A stretch of 64,000 nt of DNA, taken from assembly GCA_965229645.1 (NCBI GenBank), contig OZ245893.1:2852001-2916000 (forward strand), read 5' to 3'. Source of the stretch: CAXQZM01 sp965229645. GTDB lineage: Bacteria > Pseudomonadota > Alphaproteobacteria > UBA7985. Every line of letters begins with the position of its first letter. Position 1 is the first letter of the stretch. Below are positions 8,551 through 17,076 of this stretch, piece by piece. A model generated the notes under the pieces. The model saw only the letters and a list, made by a program, of their open reading frames with translations, had not been told where the DNA came from and ran no database searches. The position numbers and the translations under genes are program-made.

Positions 8551-8751
8551 ATGAATGTGTTGAAGACTTGGGCCTCTAACCGCTTTGGCAATGCGTGTTT
8601 GTCCACCGTTCTGTTTGGTCCGAGCTATTTTATTTTAGGTCGTCTTTTTGATTCTGGGCAAACCTGGTCGGGAACCCTTTTGAGCTCTTTGATTTTTTTC
8701 GCTTGGATGTTTCTTACTTTCCCCATGCTAAAGAGGTGGCAAAGACCATGA
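8551..8751 (+). CDS. Small membrane protein, two predicted helices
   Basis: 66 residues. Two hydrophobic segments (CLSTVLFGPSYFILGRLF and TLLSSLIFFAWMFLTFPML) flank a short polar loop, with a basic C-terminus KRWQRP. I do not recognise a family. The gene starts 3 bp after the flavin reductase and its TGA stop overlaps the ATG of the MOSC gene (ATGA at 8748-8751), so it looks like a genuine coupled member of this small operon rather than a chance frame. It is less GC-rich than its neighbours. Confidence 0.6.
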   Translation: MNVLKTWASNRFGNACLSTVLFGPSYFILGRLFDSGQTWSGTLLSSLIFFAWMFLTFPMLKRWQRP

Positions 8752-9500
8752 TCATCGATCAAATAACGCGCTACCCCATCAAGGGATTCTATGGGCAGGA
8801 CCTGACGAGGGCCGAGGTTACGGATCGGGGTATGGCGGGCGACCGACGCTTTGGGGTCTATCACCCCCAGCGGGTCAAGAACCGCACGCCTGCGGGTTGG
8901 TCGCCCAAGGTCAACTTTCTGCAAATGGTGTTCGAGGCGTTTTTGGGTGCCTACACAACCGAATTTGATGCCGCAGGCCAAGTTCTGACCCTGACCGTCG
9001 ACGGCCAAACTTTCGGTCCCTACGATTTGACGATAGAACCGGGCCGCCACGCCTTATGTACGCAGATCCGCGCCTTTGGGGATTTGAAAGATCCAGGCCC
9101 GCTGGAGCTTGTAGAAGGTATTGAGCAGAGTTTAACCGACCGCAAGGTCCCGTGCATAACACTCGCCAATCCTGCGTCGCTCGCCGATTTGGAATCGACC
9201 TTGGGTCGGCCGCTGGGACGCACACGATTTCGTATGAACGCCTGGTTCACAGGACTGCCCGCCTGGGCCGAACATGACCTCGTGGGTCGGACCTTGCGCC
9301 TGGGAAGTCTGGAAGTCGAAGTATTGGAGCTCGTCGATCGATGCCGCGCCATCAATCTTGCCCCCGGGTCGCGCACTTGGAACCCCGAGGACATCAACGT
9401 TCATATGAAGCGCCACTACGGGCACAACAATCTGGGGTTGCTGTGCGCGCCCGTGACCCCTGGCAGTTTTGCGGTCGGCGATGCGATCCAACCGCTTTAA
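8748..9500 (+). CDS. MOSC domain-containing protein
   Basis: 250 residues from the ATG that overlaps the preceding stop codon. The N-terminal beta-barrel part begins IDQITRYPIKGFYGQDLTRA with AVTDRG-like DRGMAGDRRFGVY, typical of MOSC_N. The C-terminal MOSC domain holds the conserved cysteine in VLELVDRCRAINLAPGSRTW and ends HNNLGLLCAPVTPGSFAVGD. MOSC proteins bind the molybdenum cofactor sulfur or act as mARC-like reductases of N-hydroxylated compounds. No electron-transfer domain is fused here. pta follows after 12 bp. Confidence 0.85.
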   Translation: MIIDQITRYPIKGFYGQDLTRAEVTDRGMAGDRRFGVYHPQRVKNRTPAGWSPKVNFLQMVFEAFLGAYTTEFDAAGQVLTLTVDGQTFGPYDLTIEPGRHALCTQIRAFGDLKDPGPLELVEGIEQSLTDRKVPCITLANPASLADLESTLGRPLGRTRFRMNAWFTGLPAWAEHDLVGRTLRLGSLEVEVLELVDRCRAINLAPGSRTWNPEDINVHMKRHYGHNNLGLLCAPVTPGSFAVGDAIQPL

Positions 9501-9512
9501 GGCCGCCCACCC

Positions 9513-10406
9513 ATGGACCTGTTCGAATGCGCGCGCGCCCATGTAGAGAAGACCCAGCCGCGCATCGTTCTGCCCGAGCAGGGCGACGCCCGTGTCGCCG
9601 CCGCCGCCCAGCAGCTTGAGCGCCTAGGCTGCACCGTCCTCCCCGCACCCGCGCTCGGGGACCGCGACGCGGATCTGGCCCAACCCTTTAGGGAACGCAA
9701 GCCGGGGATCGCCGAGGCGAAAGTCACCGACTACTTAAGAGACCCAACGCACCGCGCCGCCGCCCTGCTCGCCCTCGGCGAGGCGGACTTGCTGGTCGCT
9801 GGGGCGATCACGGAGACCGCGACGGTCTTGCGCGCGGGCCTGCGGGCGGTCGGGCTCTCAGCCGAGGCCCCGCTGATTTGCTCTTCCTTCTTGCTGAACT
9901 TTCCCGACGGTCGGCAATTTTTGTTCGGCGACTGCGCCGTCAATATCGACCCCGACGCAACGCAGTTGGCCCATATAGGCCAGCACCTGGCCCAGGCAGC
10001 CTCGGCCCTATTCGGCGAGGCGCGCCTGGCTTTGCTGTCCTATTCAACGGGGAGCAGCGGCGCGGGACCGTCGGTCGATAAGGTGCGCACCGCCACGAAA
10101 ACCTTGCGTCAGCGCGGCCTCAACGCGGCGGGGCCCGTCCAAGGCGACGCCGCCCTGAACGCCGAAATCGGCGCGCGCAAAGGCCTGGGCGAGGTCAACC
10201 CCAACGTGCTGCTCTTCCCGCAGATCGACGCGGGCAACATAGGTTACAAATTGATGCAGGAACTGGCGGGGGCGCAGGCAATCGGCCCGCTGTTGCACGG
10301 TTTCGCCCGACCTGTTGCCGATTTGTCACGGGGCGCGCGCGCCGACGACATGGTCAAAGTGGCCCTCATCGCCGCCCTGATCAGCGATCCCAATCCAAGG
10401 TCCTGA
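9513..10406 (+). CDS. pta: Phosphate acetyltransferase (PTA/PTB family, short form)
   Basis: 297 residues, the length of a stand-alone catalytic PTA domain without the N-terminal DRTGG regulatory part. Motifs seen: IVLPEQGDARVAAAA at the start, ADLLVAGAITETATVLRAGL, LLSYSTGSSGAGPSVDKVR, and NVLLFPQIDAGNIGYKLMQE near the end. It interconverts acetyl-CoA and acetyl phosphate. No acetate kinase gene is adjacent, so in this organism Pta may serve acetyl-phosphate balance or another acyl-CoA. It is 12 bp after the MOSC gene and probably co-transcribed. Confidence 0.88.
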   Translation: MDLFECARAHVEKTQPRIVLPEQGDARVAAAAQQLERLGCTVLPAPALGDRDADLAQPFRERKPGIAEAKVTDYLRDPTHRAAALLALGEADLLVAGAITETATVLRAGLRAVGLSAEAPLICSSFLLNFPDGRQFLFGDCAVNIDPDATQLAHIGQHLAQAASALFGEARLALLSYSTGSSGAGPSVDKVRTATKTLRQRGLNAAGPVQGDAALNAEIGARKGLGEVNPNVLLFPQIDAGNIGYKLMQELAGAQAIGPLLHGFARPVADLSRGARADDMVKVALIAALISDPNPRS

Positions 10407-10479
10407 TCCTGGTTCAGGAATTTGAAGTCTCGCAACAGAATTTCTTTGTCTCCGCTCCTCGCCGTGCTAAATTTGGCGC

Positions 10480-10779
10480 ATGGGCCAGTCCGACACCCTC
10501 GAAGTGCAAAATGTCAACGTGCCAGGGCACCTCAAACGGGTCAACGCGGCCAAGTACCATCATATGCGCGCGGCCTTGATGAAAGTTATTCCTGCCGTGG
10601 CCCCAGGGATTACGCACAAAGAGATGCAGGTCCTGAGCGCGCCGCACCTTTCAGAACATCTATTCCCAGGCGGGGAAGCCGTAGGGTGGTGGAGCAAAAC
10701 CGTGCAGCTCGATCTCGAAGCCAAAAACCTGTTGGTCCGTTCGCCAACAAAGCCGCTACGCTGGTACCAAGTTAGCTAA
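10480..10779 (+). CDS. Small conserved protein, DUF6958-like
   Basis: 99 residues starting MGQSDTLEVQNVNVPGH. It has a helical N-terminal half and a C-terminal block FPGGEAVGWWSKTVQLDLEA followed by KNLLVRSPTKPLRWY that resembles a winged-helix wing with conserved tryptophans. I place it with the DUF6958 family from memory; the function is unknown. It has no signal peptide or membrane segment. It follows pta by 73 bp on the same strand and faces the HD hydrolase across a 13-bp gap. Confidence 0.55.
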   Translation: MGQSDTLEVQNVNVPGHLKRVNAAKYHHMRAALMKVIPAVAPGITHKEMQVLSAPHLSEHLFPGGEAVGWWSKTVQLDLEAKNLLVRSPTKPLRWYQVS

Positions 10780-10792
10780 ACCTCTCTTGGGA

Positions 10793-11374
10793 TCACGTAC
10801 CATATAGACCTGCAAAGGCCTCAAGGAACGCGGCTTTGGCGGCGGGGGGGGCGAGCGGGGTGAGGTGAATTTGGCGCTTGGGGCTTTGAAACAGCTGGGC
10901 AGCTTCTTGGGGCGAAAACCCCGCCAGTTGCGTTGCCTCCAGGTACGCGGCTTGCGAGTCGGCGCGCTTTAGGGCGCGCGTTTCCATAGGTGTCATGGAC
11001 GCCGTCAGGCCAAAACGCTGGCGCACCGCGGCCAGAATTTGGTTTTCAAAATTCTTGTAGTCCAAATCGATGGCCCGTTTGAACGGACTGATCAAGTCCC
11101 CGATCACGTATTCGGCCGCATCGTGAAGCAAGGCCCCCAGCCGAACGGTGGCGGGGTAGGGGCCGCTTTCTTGATCGAGCAAAGCCAGCACCAGCAAGGA
11201 ATGTTGCGCGACCGAAAAGGCATTGTCGCCAAGGGTTTGGCCGTTCCAGCGCGCGACCTTGGACAAGCCCTGGGCTATATCGTCGATTTCGATATCGAAC
11301 GGGCTGGGGTCGAGCAGATTGAGGCGGCGGCCCGACAACATGCGTTGCCACGCCTGCCCGCCGTTGCGGCGCAC
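10793..11374 (-). CDS. HD-domain hydrolase, YfbR-like (5'-nucleotidase type)
   Basis: 193 residues with the HD metal-binding signature: His in FSVAQHSLLVL, the HD pair in LGALLHDAAEYVIGDLISP and the later Asp in LKRADSQAAYLEA. This pattern is that of the YfbR/YGK1-like branch, which dephosphorylates deoxynucleoside monophosphates. The GTG start at 11374 directly follows the TAA of the upstream lysR gene with no gap. An internal ATG at 11341 is possible, but family members carry the preceding tryptophan, which favours the GTG. Translational coupling with the regulator is likely. Confidence 0.8.
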   Translation of the reverse strand: MRRNGGQAWQRMLSGRRLNLLDPSPFDIEIDDIAQGLSKVARWNGQTLGDNAFSVAQHSLLVLALLDQESGPYPATVRLGALLHDAAEYVIGDLISPFKRAIDLDYKNFENQILAAVRQRFGLTASMTPMETRALKRADSQAAYLEATQLAGFSPQEAAQLFQSPKRQIHLTPLAPPAAKAAFLEAFAGLYGT

Positions 11375-12322
11375 TTAAACCTCTGCGGCGTCTGTTACGG
11401 GGGTCAAGTTGTCCCAATAGGGCGGGGTGCCGAAATGGCCGCTAATATAGTCAACGAAGGCCCGCACCTTGGGGGACATGTGACGGTTGGACGGGTAGAG
11501 CGCGAAGATGCCCGTGTCGATGCTGATGGGGCTGGCCTGATAGTCGGCAAGAACGGGCACGAGGGTGCCGCGCCGCAAATCACTCCCGACCACATAGGTC
11601 GGCAGCAAGATCAACCCCTGGCTGTCGCGCGCAAGGGGCAGGAGGGCTTCGCCATTGTTGACATGGAAGGCGGCGTTGATCTTCACATGCTCGACGTTTC
11701 CTGAGGGATCGGCAAAGTGCCACATGTCGGGATTGACGGCGCGCCTATAGGTGAGGCAGCGATGGTCTTTGAGATCCCTGGGCGATTGCGGCGCCGTGTG
11801 TTTTTCTAAGTAGTCGGGTGAGCAGCACACGACCCGATTGTTGGGCGCGAGTTTTTTGGCGATCAGCGAGCTGTCTTTTAGCTCGCCGATCCGCACCACC
11901 AAGTCGGCCCCATCCTCAATCACATTGATCATGGCGTCGGTCATGGTGACGTCCATTTCGACCTCAGGATAGAGCGTCATGAACCCCGACAGGGCGGGCA
12001 CAATGTGGCGACGGCCAAAGGTGACGGGGATGTTCAACCGCAAGTGACCGCGCGGTTTCGACTCCAGCTCCGCGACCGCCAAGTTGGCGTCCTCAACCGC
12101 ATGCAAGATGTTGGTCGTTCGCTCGTAGTAGATTTGACCCGCCTCGGTTAAGTGCAACTGGCGGGTCGACCGATTGAGCAAACGGACGCCCAGGCGATCC
12201 TCCAGCATGGAAATTTGACGGGAAACCGAGCTGGGTGCCATGCCCAAAGTGCGGCCCGCCTCAGAAAACGAGCCAGACTGAACGGTCTGGGCGAACAAGC
12301 GCATGCCAAAAAAAGTGTCCAA
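11375..12322 (-). CDS. LysR-family transcriptional regulator
   Basis: 315 residues. The N-terminal winged helix-turn-helix is complete (FAQTVQSGSFSEAGRTLGMA, SSVSRQISMLEDRLGVRLL). The effector-binding domain contains GHLRLNIPVTFGRRHIVPAL and GADLVVRIGELKDSSLIAKK, as in the CrgA/DsdC-like subgroup. It could regulate the MFS gene upstream or itself; a T-N11-A inverted repeat lies in its upstream region (12383-12395). Ligand unknown. Its stop codon touches the start of the HD hydrolase. Confidence 0.92.
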   Translation of the reverse strand: MDTFFGMRLFAQTVQSGSFSEAGRTLGMAPSSVSRQISMLEDRLGVRLLNRSTRQLHLTEAGQIYYERTTNILHAVEDANLAVAELESKPRGHLRLNIPVTFGRRHIVPALSGFMTLYPEVEMDVTMTDAMINVIEDGADLVVRIGELKDSSLIAKKLAPNNRVVCCSPDYLEKHTAPQSPRDLKDHRCLTYRRAVNPDMWHFADPSGNVEHVKINAAFHVNNGEALLPLARDSQGLILLPTYVVGSDLRRGTLVPVLADYQASPISIDTGIFALYPSNRHMSPKVRAFVDYISGHFGTPPYWDNLTPVTDAAEV

Positions 12323-12382
12323 GGTTCCCCCTCGTGTCGTCCAAGCTACCCTATAAAGGGGTCCGAATTTGGGTTACATTTT

Positions 12383-12395
12383 TGCGTTAAACGCA
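12383..12395. promoter_or_regulatory. Candidate LysR-type operator (T-N11-A)
   Basis: TGCGTTAAACGCA is an inverted repeat with 5-bp arms around TAA that fits the T-N11-A rule for LysR-type sites. It lies about 60 bp upstream of the LysR gene start, a usual position for autoregulation. Based on motif only. Confidence 0.4.
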
Positions 12396-12454
12396 CAACT
12401 AAGGCAAGGCCTGCCGCGTGCCAAGAAGTTTTTTGCCGTCTCCCGCATGGCGGG

Positions 12455-14065
12455 CTAGGCTCTCAAATCCGCACGCACCGTCAAAAACACAGGAATGGCG
12501 AGAAGAAAAAACAGCCCTGGAATCAAGGTCATGGCAACCTCCAACGCGCGCGAGGCCTCAGGGCTTTGCGGACTAAAGCCCAGGGTGGATTCTTGATAGC
12601 CGAACAGGGCGATGACCCAACCAAACAGCAAAGGCGCAAGCGAGTTGGCCAGTTTTTGGCCCGAAAGCCAAAAGCCGTTGAAGGCCCCCTCGACATGGAC
12701 CTGAGCCCTGGCATTAGCGCGGTCGATCATGGCGGGCAAGATCGCCCAGGGCAGATTCTGATAGGCCCCGTTGCACACCCCTAACACAAAGGCGCCGTAG
12801 ATGATGAAGGTCAGGTTGCCGTACCAAAGCACGAACAGATAGAGGGTGACCAAGACCCCATAAGCGCCCAGCCCGCCGACGAGCGCGCGCCCGCGGCCCA
12901 CACGCCGCGCAAGTGGAACCCAAAAGGCTTGCGAAATGATCGAGCCGAGCAAGAACAGGGCGAACACGGCGCTGAAAAAGCCCGCCAACCCCACCAAAGC
13001 CGCCGCGGGGCCACGCACGTTCGATGCGATGGCGCGGTTCAATACACCTTGCACGGCGCCAGCCTGAATCTGGCCGTAGGCGCTGCCTTGCAAGGCGGCA
13101 AAATCGATAGCCTTGAACCAATCGGGCTGGCGCGGGTCGATGCTTTGGACTTGGGCGTCCTCGACTAAGGTTCCTCGCCGATCCCGCCACCCTTCTGCGG
13201 GGCGCACGAGGCCCAGGCGCTCGCGTTCTTCGGCACTGGCAAAGCTGAACTCGCTGGCAAAGTAACTTTGGAAGCTATGGCCTTGGGCTTGGCGGACGCT
13301 CACATCGGCGGTGATGAACAGGATCCCGCCCGACAAGACCGCCACCCCGAGGGTCATGAGGCCGTAGGCGAGGACATGACGGATAAAATCTGGATTGGCG
13401 CGCACCAGCGCCCACTGCTCGACCAGGGACAAGGCGCTGGGCGCGGCAACACGCGGGGCATGACGTGTGGCCAGGACGCAGGTCCCGATCGGGATCAACA
13501 TGAGGGCGGCGATCAGCAACCAGGTGATCGGGGCACCTGCGGCCATGTGCGCGGGCGTCGCGAACAAGCCCGCCAGCAACAGGCCCGCAGAGGCGAAGGC
13601 AAAGCGGAATCCCATCATGAGAGTGCGTTCCTGCGCGGACCCCGTCATTTCCGTTGCCATAGCCCCGTAGGGAACCGCGACCATGGTAAAGCCGATTGAG
13701 GCCAAAGCGTAGAAAACGAAGACCCACAGGGCCGCCGCGGCCCCGGCCAAACCTGGCGGCGAAAAGAGCGCGTAGGTAAAGAGAAGCATGAGCAGGCCGC
13801 CAACGACCATAAACGGGCGCCGGCGGCCAAACCGCGACACGCTGCGGTCCGACCAAGCGCCGACAAGGGGGTCCGTGATCATGTCGGTCAGAACCACGAG
13901 CGAGGTCACCAGGCCCGCAAGACCTGCCCCCACGCCCATGTACTGGGTCATGAAGGCCAGGATCACCACGGCCTTCACATAAACAAAAATATTGACCCCC
14001 GCGTCGGCAAAGCCCCACGCGGCCTTGGTGCCGAGGCTCAATGCGGCAGCGGGATTTGGCGCCAT
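12455..14065 (-). CDS. MFS transporter, GPH (glycoside-pentoside-hexuronide:cation symporter) type
   Basis: 536 residues with about 12 hydrophobic segments. The N-terminal signature TDMITDPLVGAWSDRSVSRF followed by GRRRPFMVVGG is typical of the GPH/MelB group, which couples sugar-like substrates to H+ or Na+. A polar insertion of about 90 residues in the middle (from SYFASEFSFASAEERERLGL onwards) lengthens it beyond the usual 450-480 residues. It could lie in the central loop. No sugar-catabolic gene is adjacent, so the substrate is unknown. It is upstream of lysR on the same strand, with 132 bp between. Confidence 0.82.
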   Translation of the reverse strand: MAPNPAAALSLGTKAAWGFADAGVNIFVYVKAVVILAFMTQYMGVGAGLAGLVTSLVVLTDMITDPLVGAWSDRSVSRFGRRRPFMVVGGLLMLLFTYALFSPPGLAGAAAALWVFVFYALASIGFTMVAVPYGAMATEMTGSAQERTLMMGFRFAFASAGLLLAGLFATPAHMAAGAPITWLLIAALMLIPIGTCVLATRHAPRVAAPSALSLVEQWALVRANPDFIRHVLAYGLMTLGVAVLSGGILFITADVSVRQAQGHSFQSYFASEFSFASAEERERLGLVRPAEGWRDRRGTLVEDAQVQSIDPRQPDWFKAIDFAALQGSAYGQIQAGAVQGVLNRAIASNVRGPAAALVGLAGFFSAVFALFLLGSIISQAFWVPLARRVGRGRALVGGLGAYGVLVTLYLFVLWYGNLTFIIYGAFVLGVCNGAYQNLPWAILPAMIDRANARAQVHVEGAFNGFWLSGQKLANSLAPLLFGWVIALFGYQESTLGFSPQSPEASRALEVAMTLIPGLFFLLAIPVFLTVRADLRA

Positions 14066-14183
14066 GGGAACCCTCTCAACCAGTCAAGCTCCTGGTCTTT
14101 GTACCAGCAGCACCAAGCGGGTTCAACCGCGCCAATACGGGACGTGACGCGGTTCAACCGATTCGATACAAGTGCGAATGGTT

Positions 14184-14711
14184 TTAGTACTCGTGGCCAG
14201 AATGATCTTGGGCCGAAAGTTCGTGACTTGCCTGGTCCTGATCGGCCATCGCACCAGGGCCGACAAGGTCGTCGAACTTGTCGAGACCATAGACCTGCAC
14301 CATCACCTCCAAATTCCTGGCGTGCTTCCCCTCAAAGACGAAGGTAAGCTCTATTTGGTCGCCAACCGCAAGGGGGGCTTGGAGGTTTAGGAGCATGACG
14401 TGGATGCCCCCTGGTTCCATGGTCAGTCTTTGCCCAGGCGCCAGCGCCAGCGGCAGATCGAGGGCGACCATACGGCGCAAATCGCCGTCTTGGACGTGGG
14501 TATGGATCTGGGTCACCTCCGCAACCTCCGAGGCGACGCCGACCAGGTCGGCCGGGGCCGATCCTCGATTTTCAAGACTGATATAGGCCGCCCCATTGGC
14601 CATGCCCGCGGTCGTCTCAAAAGCATAGGCCTGGACCAGCTTCAGGCTCTGATGGGCTTGTGCGCCCTGGCCTGCCGCGAGGCACGCCAAGAGGCTGAAA
14701 AAAAATCGCAT
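14184..14711 (-). CDS. Periplasmic copper chaperone PCu(A)C
   Basis: 175 residues with an N-terminal signal peptide (MRFFFSLLACLAAGQGAQA). The PCu(A)C copper motif H(M)X10MX21HXM is visible as TQIHTHVQDGDLRRM and, later, EPGGIHVMLL. The family delivers Cu(I) to the CuA or CuB site of cytochrome oxidase in the periplasm. The extra C-terminal tail rich in Asp, His and Gln (DQDQASHELSAQDHSGHEY) may add metal ligands. No Sco or oxidase gene is adjacent. Repeat R3 lies about 100 bp upstream of its start, in the space shared with rarD. Confidence 0.85.
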   Translation of the reverse strand: MRFFFSLLACLAAGQGAQAHQSLKLVQAYAFETTAGMANGAAYISLENRGSAPADLVGVASEVAEVTQIHTHVQDGDLRRMVALDLPLALAPGQRLTMEPGGIHVMLLNLQAPLAVGDQIELTFVFEGKHARNLEVMVQVYGLDKFDDLVGPGAMADQDQASHELSAQDHSGHEY

Positions 14712-14812
14712 GGGCTGTCCCTTCAGTTTTGAGTCGTGTCAGATCGCCAAACCTCATAAAGAGGACGGCAAGTCGAATCGACCCCAAGGAACATCTTTGC
14801 CAGCAAAGGGCC

Positions 14813-15014
14813 TAATACCAACGGCGAAAAAAGTTGACACTTTTTTGGCCGTTTTGTGTCTCACGGCAGAAACGCTTCGCGTTTCGCCTCCGACGGGGCC
14901 TTCGCTTATACCCCGAGGCGCTTTCGCGCTATTCTCGGGGCCGCTACGGGGGCCGCAGTCGCGGCCCTTATACCAGCGATCATTGGAGTCATTCTCATTC
15001 GCCGCTGGTATAAG
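14813..15014 (-). repeat. Structured dispersed repeat R3 (reverse orientation)
   Basis: Full-length copy on the minus strand, between the divergent copper chaperone (-) and rarD (+) genes. Both termini are intact (TAATACCAACGGC at the left, CGCTGGTATAA at the right as read on the plus strand). H5 has one C-C mismatch near its base. Because the flanking genes diverge, this copy lies upstream of both starts, unlike R1, R2, R5 and R6, which follow genes. Confidence 0.92.
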
Positions 15015-15064
15015 GTCATTCAATTCAACCGATGCAGTATTACGAATGGCTTTTTGGTAACGGA

Positions 15065-15979
15065 ATGACAGCCACAACGAGTCCGACAGAAACCCGCGCA
15101 GGTTTCGGGTTTGCCTTCGCCGCCTTCGGGTTCTGGGGGCTGGTCCAGCCTTACTTCTTTGACTTGTTTGCCGATTGGGGCGCGCTGGTGATCATGGCGC
15201 ACCGCACGGTTTGGTCCTGTCTGTTCATGTGGGTTTGGTTGGTCTTTCGCGGCAAGGTCACGGGCGCGCTCGCTCTGTTCACCGATGCGCGCCTTATCGG
15301 GATTTTGACCCTGACGGGGGTGCTGGTCGCCGCCAATTGGGGCACCTACATCTACGCGGTGCAGGCGGGCCGGCTGCTCGATGCGTCGATTGGGTACTTC
15401 ATGACCCCCCTCATGACCGCGGCCTTCGGCATTGTGATTTTGGGCGAACGGCCCCGACGCCTGCAAATTTGGGCGCTCGCCTTCGCCGCCGCAGGGGTCT
15501 TGTTCTATACTGTCGCCATGGGGCAGTTGCCGATCATTGCCCTGTTCTTGTCTTTGAGCTTTTCCGCCTACGGGGGCATCCGCAAACTCTACGCCATTCC
15601 TGCCGAACGCGGCATGGCCGTGGAAACAACGCTGATCGGGCCCATCGCGCTGATTTTGATCTTCACCTACGGCTGGGTGGGCGGCCCCTACCTCATTGCA
15701 ACCAGCGGGCGCGAGGCGGTCTTGCTGATCCTTGCGGGTCTCGTCACGCTGCTGCCGCTGGTATGGTACAATGCGGCGGCGGCGCGGATGCCGTTGCTGT
15801 CGTTGGGGTTGCTGCAATTCATCGTTCCGATTGGTCTGTTCATCTTGTCCATGCTACCACCGCTGAACGAAACGCTCGACGCCAAGCGCGCGGTGCTGTT
15901 CGCCGCCATTTGGACTGGTCTCGTGTTCTACGTCGTCGATTTGCTAAGCCATGCCAGAAGGTCGGCGCGCGTACCTTGA
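15065..15979 (+). CDS. rarD: RarD/EamA-type permease (DMT superfamily)
   Basis: 304 residues from ATG at 15065; a further ATG at 15032 is in frame but would start just behind repeat R3 and adds residues not typical of the family. Ten hydrophobic helices are visible. The family blocks GLVQPYFFDLFADWGALVIM, LVAANWGTYIYAVQAGRLLD and ASIGYFMTPLMTAAFGIVIL are characteristic of RarD. It is an inner-membrane drug/metabolite transporter of unknown substrate, historically linked to chloramphenicol tolerance. Its 3' end overlaps the convergent cca gene by 52 bp. Confidence 0.9.
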   Translation: MTATTSPTETRAGFGFAFAAFGFWGLVQPYFFDLFADWGALVIMAHRTVWSCLFMWVWLVFRGKVTGALALFTDARLIGILTLTGVLVAANWGTYIYAVQAGRLLDASIGYFMTPLMTAAFGIVILGERPRRLQIWALAFAAAGVLFYTVAMGQLPIIALFLSLSFSAYGGIRKLYAIPAERGMAVETTLIGPIALILIFTYGWVGGPYLIATSGREAVLLILAGLVTLLPLVWYNAAAARMPLLSLGLLQFIVPIGLFILSMLPPLNETLDAKRAVLFAAIWTGLVFYVVDLLSHARRSARVP

Positions 15980-17076
15980 CCTTCGGTGCGAATCCAATGT
16001 TCGCGCAGGGCCTGCAAGGCTTGCCCCAACTCGGGGCCTGGCGCAAACCCGCGATCGCGCAAATCTTGCCCCGTGATCGGAAAGGCTGCCGCCACGGTGA
16101 GATTTCCGTCCAACCCCCGCCAGCGGTGCGCCGCCACCGCCGCCGCAGTGCCATAGCGAACCTGGCGCGCAAACCAACTTTCATGGCTGGCTAAGGCCCG
16201 CGCCACGGCAACCGCTGCGGCCTGTTCGGCGCGCGAGGCCCGCAAACGCCTAAGCGTGGCTTGCGTCCCAGACCCCAGCAAGGCGCCCCAAATCTGCGCA
16301 GGGCTCAGGGTCCGCACATCAGGGCAGGAGTCGAGCCGCTCAAGCGTAAGGCCGAGCGCATCGGCAAACCCCAAGTCTTCAAACAGGTCCAAGGCGGTCC
16401 AAACCCCAGGCGCTACGACCAGTCCCTTCAACTCGCGCCAAATCCGCTCGACCGATAAGCGCTTCAGACGCGTCGCCGCCGTGCGCAACGCTTGGCGCGT
16501 GGCCGTGTCGGGCGGTTCGTGACCAAAGCGGGCCCAGAACCGTACATAGCGCAGTGCGCGGAGCCAATCTTCGCGGAGGCGCGCCGCAGGGTCGCCAATG
16601 AACTGGACCCGACCCGCAACCAAGTCGGTCCAGCCGCCGAAATCATCGTAAAGGTGTCCGCGCAGGTCGAGCATGAGCGCGTTAAAAGTAAAGTCCCGCC
16701 GCGCGGCGTCTTGCGCCCAGGAGGCGCCGAAGGCCACGCGCGCATGGCGACCGTCGGTCTTGACGTCCTGCCGAAGCGTCGTCACCTCTAGCCTCTGCGC
16801 AGACGCAAGATGGAAGGCGGTGACGGTGCCGTGGTCAATCCCCGTGGGGTAGGCGCGAAACAGCGTCGATCCCCTGAGCCTTTCCATAAGTTCGTCGGGC
16901 GGCACGGGCGTGCAGGCGTCCAAGTCCGCCCCCGCCCGCCCCAGGCACGCATCGCGCACGCATCCGCCGACCAAGCGCACCTGATCCGCGCCCAGAACGC
17001 GCGCCAAATCCTGCACCGCAGGACGGTCGAGCAAGGGGCGCAAATTCGCGGAGTCAGGCGGCAACGTGCTCGGCAC
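15928..17076 (-). CDS. cca: CCA-adding tRNA nucleotidyltransferase family protein
   Basis: 382 residues of the class II nucleotidyltransferase/poly(A) polymerase family. The catalytic head has the GG-x-VRD motif (VRLVGGCVRDACLGRAGADL with the metal-binding Asp pair DLDA), then RRDFTFNALMLDLRGHLYDDF and FIGDPAARLREDWLRALRYV-type neck sequence. It adds or repairs the 3' CCA end of tRNAs. It overlaps nudL upstream by 23 bp (same strand) and the rarD 3' end by 52 bp (opposite strand). It closes the GNAT-DUF1285-nudL-cca run, an arrangement common in Alphaproteobacteria. Confidence 0.92.
   Translation of the reverse strand: MPSTLPPDSANLRPLLDRPAVQDLARVLGADQVRLVGGCVRDACLGRAGADLDACTPVPPDELMERLRGSTLFRAYPTGIDHGTVTAFHLASAQRLEVTTLRQDVKTDGRHARVAFGASWAQDAARRDFTFNALMLDLRGHLYDDFGGWTDLVAGRVQFIGDPAARLREDWLRALRYVRFWARFGHEPPDTATRQALRTAATRLKRLSVERIWRELKGLVVAPGVWTALDLFEDLGFADALGLTLERLDSCPDVRTLSPAQIWGALLGSGTQATLRRLRASRAEQAAAVAVARALASHESWFARQVRYGTAAAVAAHRWRGLDGNLTVAAAFPITGQDLRDRGFAPGPELGQALQALREHWIRTEGQGTRADLLAWLSKSTT

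Noticed and set aside
12442..12454. CCCGC/GCGGG inverted repeat after the MFS gene as a terminator.
   Set aside because: Only a 5-bp stem and no T run on the transcribed strand.
14856..15068. Open frame on the plus strand across R3 ending in a hydrophobic stretch (FRAILGAATGAAVAALIP), suggestive of a small toxin-like peptide.
   Set aside because: The same frame in R1 is shifted by a one-base difference and loses the hydrophobic end. Changes among copies preserve base pairing rather than amino acids, so the repeat is not read as coding.
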